In this document: in pieces, positions 63,087 through 64,000 of the stretch | How positions within the stretch are numbered: the first letter of the stretch is position 1 | Layout: every line of letters starts with the position of its first letter | NCBI RefSeq assembly: GCF_014839835.1 | Contig: NC_071646.1 | Coordinates: 682,001 to 746,000 of the forward strand | DNA: 64,000 bases | Source: Dryobates pubescens | Taxonomy: Eukaryota; Chordata; Aves; Piciformes; Picidae | Direction of reading: 5' to 3' | Translations under genes and position numbers: made by a program | The notes under the pieces: generated by a model | Seen by the model: only the letters and a program-made list of their open reading frames with translations | Databases searched by the model: none | What the model was told of the DNA's origin: nothing

Positions 63087-63865
63087 TCATCCTTTGCCAC
63101 TGGCTGGCAGCTGCTGGAGCCCAATGATTGCATACTGCACATCTTCAGCCCTGGGCCCCCTGTGGGCCTGGCCTGGTTCCAGGTTGCAGTAGAGAGCACC
63201 CTCGGGGCTGGGCTGGGCTCCAAAGGTCAGGGTAGCATAGTTCAGGTCCTTGCTCTCATCCCTGGCCCTTTCCACTCTTCCAGGGCTGCCAACCTGGGGA
63301 GAGAAAGCAAAACCTGATGGAGCCACAGAACTCTGTGGCTTGGGCTGGAAAAGACCTCCAAGGTCACCCAGGCCAACCATCAACCCAGCACCACCATGGC
63401 CCCAGGGGCCATGGGCACAAGGTTCTGGAACTGGGGTGGTGACCCCTGGGCATGACTCAGTGCCAGGCCACAGCTGCTGCCCAGAGGAGAAGCCCTGTGA
63501 AACCCTAACCTTCAGTCCTGGCAGAGGTGAGAGGACAGAAAACTTCCCCTCAGCACCTCCCCTGCTCCAGCTCACCTCCTCCCTGCTCAGCCTTGCCTCT
63601 GAGTCTTGCAGTCCTTTGCTCCACTCTGCTTTGCTCCCCTGTGGAGCTCCCCTTGCACTGCTGCCAGCCCTCTCCCCCCAGCCAGGACCATTCCCCTCCT
63701 GGTGACATTCAGTCCTGCTCACAGCCACAGCTGAGCACCAAGGTCCCCCCTCAGAGGGGGAGGCAGCTCCTCACCAGGGGGTCTGCACCAGGGGGGAGTC
63801 TCTGGTTTGGCTCACCTGGGCCACGTCCTCTGGCTTGCCACAGCTGCTCTCTCCTCCTCTGTTCC
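63087..63865 (-). CDS. Inhibitory (ITIM-bearing) TREM-family-like receptor, cytoplasmic 3' exons only
   Basis: The last exon, 63293-63087 (68 codons plus stop, opening in phase 0 after an acceptor), encodes a hydrophilic tail with three spaced tyrosines: LNYATL (a consensus ITIM), ALYCNL (ITIM-like, Ala at -2) and VQYAII (a consensus ITIM). A probable preceding exon, 63865-63816 (50 bp, ending PEDVAQ|gtgagc), keeps the frame and has good borders, but is short and less certain. ITIM pairs recruit SHP-1/SHP-2 phosphatases and dampen activating receptors such as DAP12-coupled TREMs. Position next to TREM2 suggests TREML1 or an avian TREM-B/CD300-type paralogue; without the Ig domain (beyond the right edge) the family cannot be fixed. 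Confidence 0.7.
63318..63420 (-). mobile_element. CR1 LINE 3' tail in the ITIM-receptor intron
   Basis: CR1 in minus orientation: 'ccacagaactctgtggcttgg', 'gctggaaaagacctccaagg', 'cccaggccaaccatcaaccc'. Confidence 0.85.
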
Positions 63866-63909
63866 CTTTGGGAGGGGCCAAAAGCAGAGGGTTTAGAAGC
63901 AGAGAAGCC

Positions 63910-64000
63910 CCTGGAAGGCTGGGGGGCAGTGCCCGTGCTGCAGGGGGGCAGGGGCAAGGCTGGGGGGCAGTGCCCGTGCTGCAGGGGGGCAGGGGCAAGG
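63910..64000. repeat. 41-bp tandem repeat reaching the window edge
   Basis: Two copies of a 41-bp unit containing CAGTGCCCGTGCTGCAGGGG are visible and the array continues beyond 64000. Confidence 0.85.

Noticed and set aside
1-64000. Retrovirus-like or other capsid-bearing elements
   Set aside because: No paired long terminal repeats, primer-binding site or gag/pol/env-like segment was recognised; the interspersed repeats seen are CR1 LINE 3' ends.

Overview
The window is vertebrate, and most likely avian, nuclear DNA. It is GC-rich, has intron-split genes, and carries about three dozen fragments of CR1 LINEs (the dominant bird and reptile retrotransposon) plus many GC-rich minisatellites, which is typical of a bird microchromosome. 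The high CR1 load would suit a CR1-rich lineage such as woodpeckers and allies, but that is a guess. All coordinates were read by eye, with splice junctions set by reading-frame continuity and GT/AG signals.

Six complete protein-coding genes and the 3' end of a seventh are supported. From left to right they are: BAK1 (+; CpG-island promoter and likely noncoding exon near 5.8 kb, coding exons 9490-16676), TSPO2 (+; 26531-28087), APOBEC2 (+; 34768-37423, with a probable 3'UTR exon to about 39.15 kb), OARD1/TARG1 (-; 43276-41195), NFYA (+; noncoding exon ending 44158, coding 45992-56251, poly(A) signal 57389), TREM2 (-; 62175-59766, poly(A) signal 58789), and the cytoplasmic tail of an ITIM-bearing receptor (-; stop at 63087, continuing off the right edge). 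OARD1 and NFYA diverge from one CpG-island promoter that holds four CCAAT boxes. APOBEC2/OARD1 and NFYA/TREM2 are convergent pairs.

TSPO2-APOBEC2-OARD1-NFYA-TREM2 is the same order and orientation as human 6p21.1. BAK1, which sits several megabases away in human, lies directly next to the block here. The genes do not form one pathway: BAK1 is a mitochondrial apoptosis effector, TSPO2 an erythroid membrane protein, APOBEC2 a muscle deaminase-fold protein, OARD1 an ADP-ribose hydrolase, NFYA the CCAAT-binding subunit of NF-Y, and TREM2 with its neighbour are paired activating/inhibitory myeloid-type receptors.

The most unusual feature is the tandem-repeat load in and around NFYA. Eight of its nine introns (all but intron 5) and its 3'UTR contain minisatellites or tandem low-complexity sequence. 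One array in intron 4 carries 16 copies of ATTGG (reverse CCAAT), the core motif bound by NFYA itself. Another, in intron 2 just upstream of the known alternative cassette exon, repeats splice-site-like motifs 18 times. APOBEC2 intron 1 holds a 21-unit, strictly 30-bp minisatellite with four variant types. I saw no retrovirus-like element, no intact transposase and no CRISPR array.
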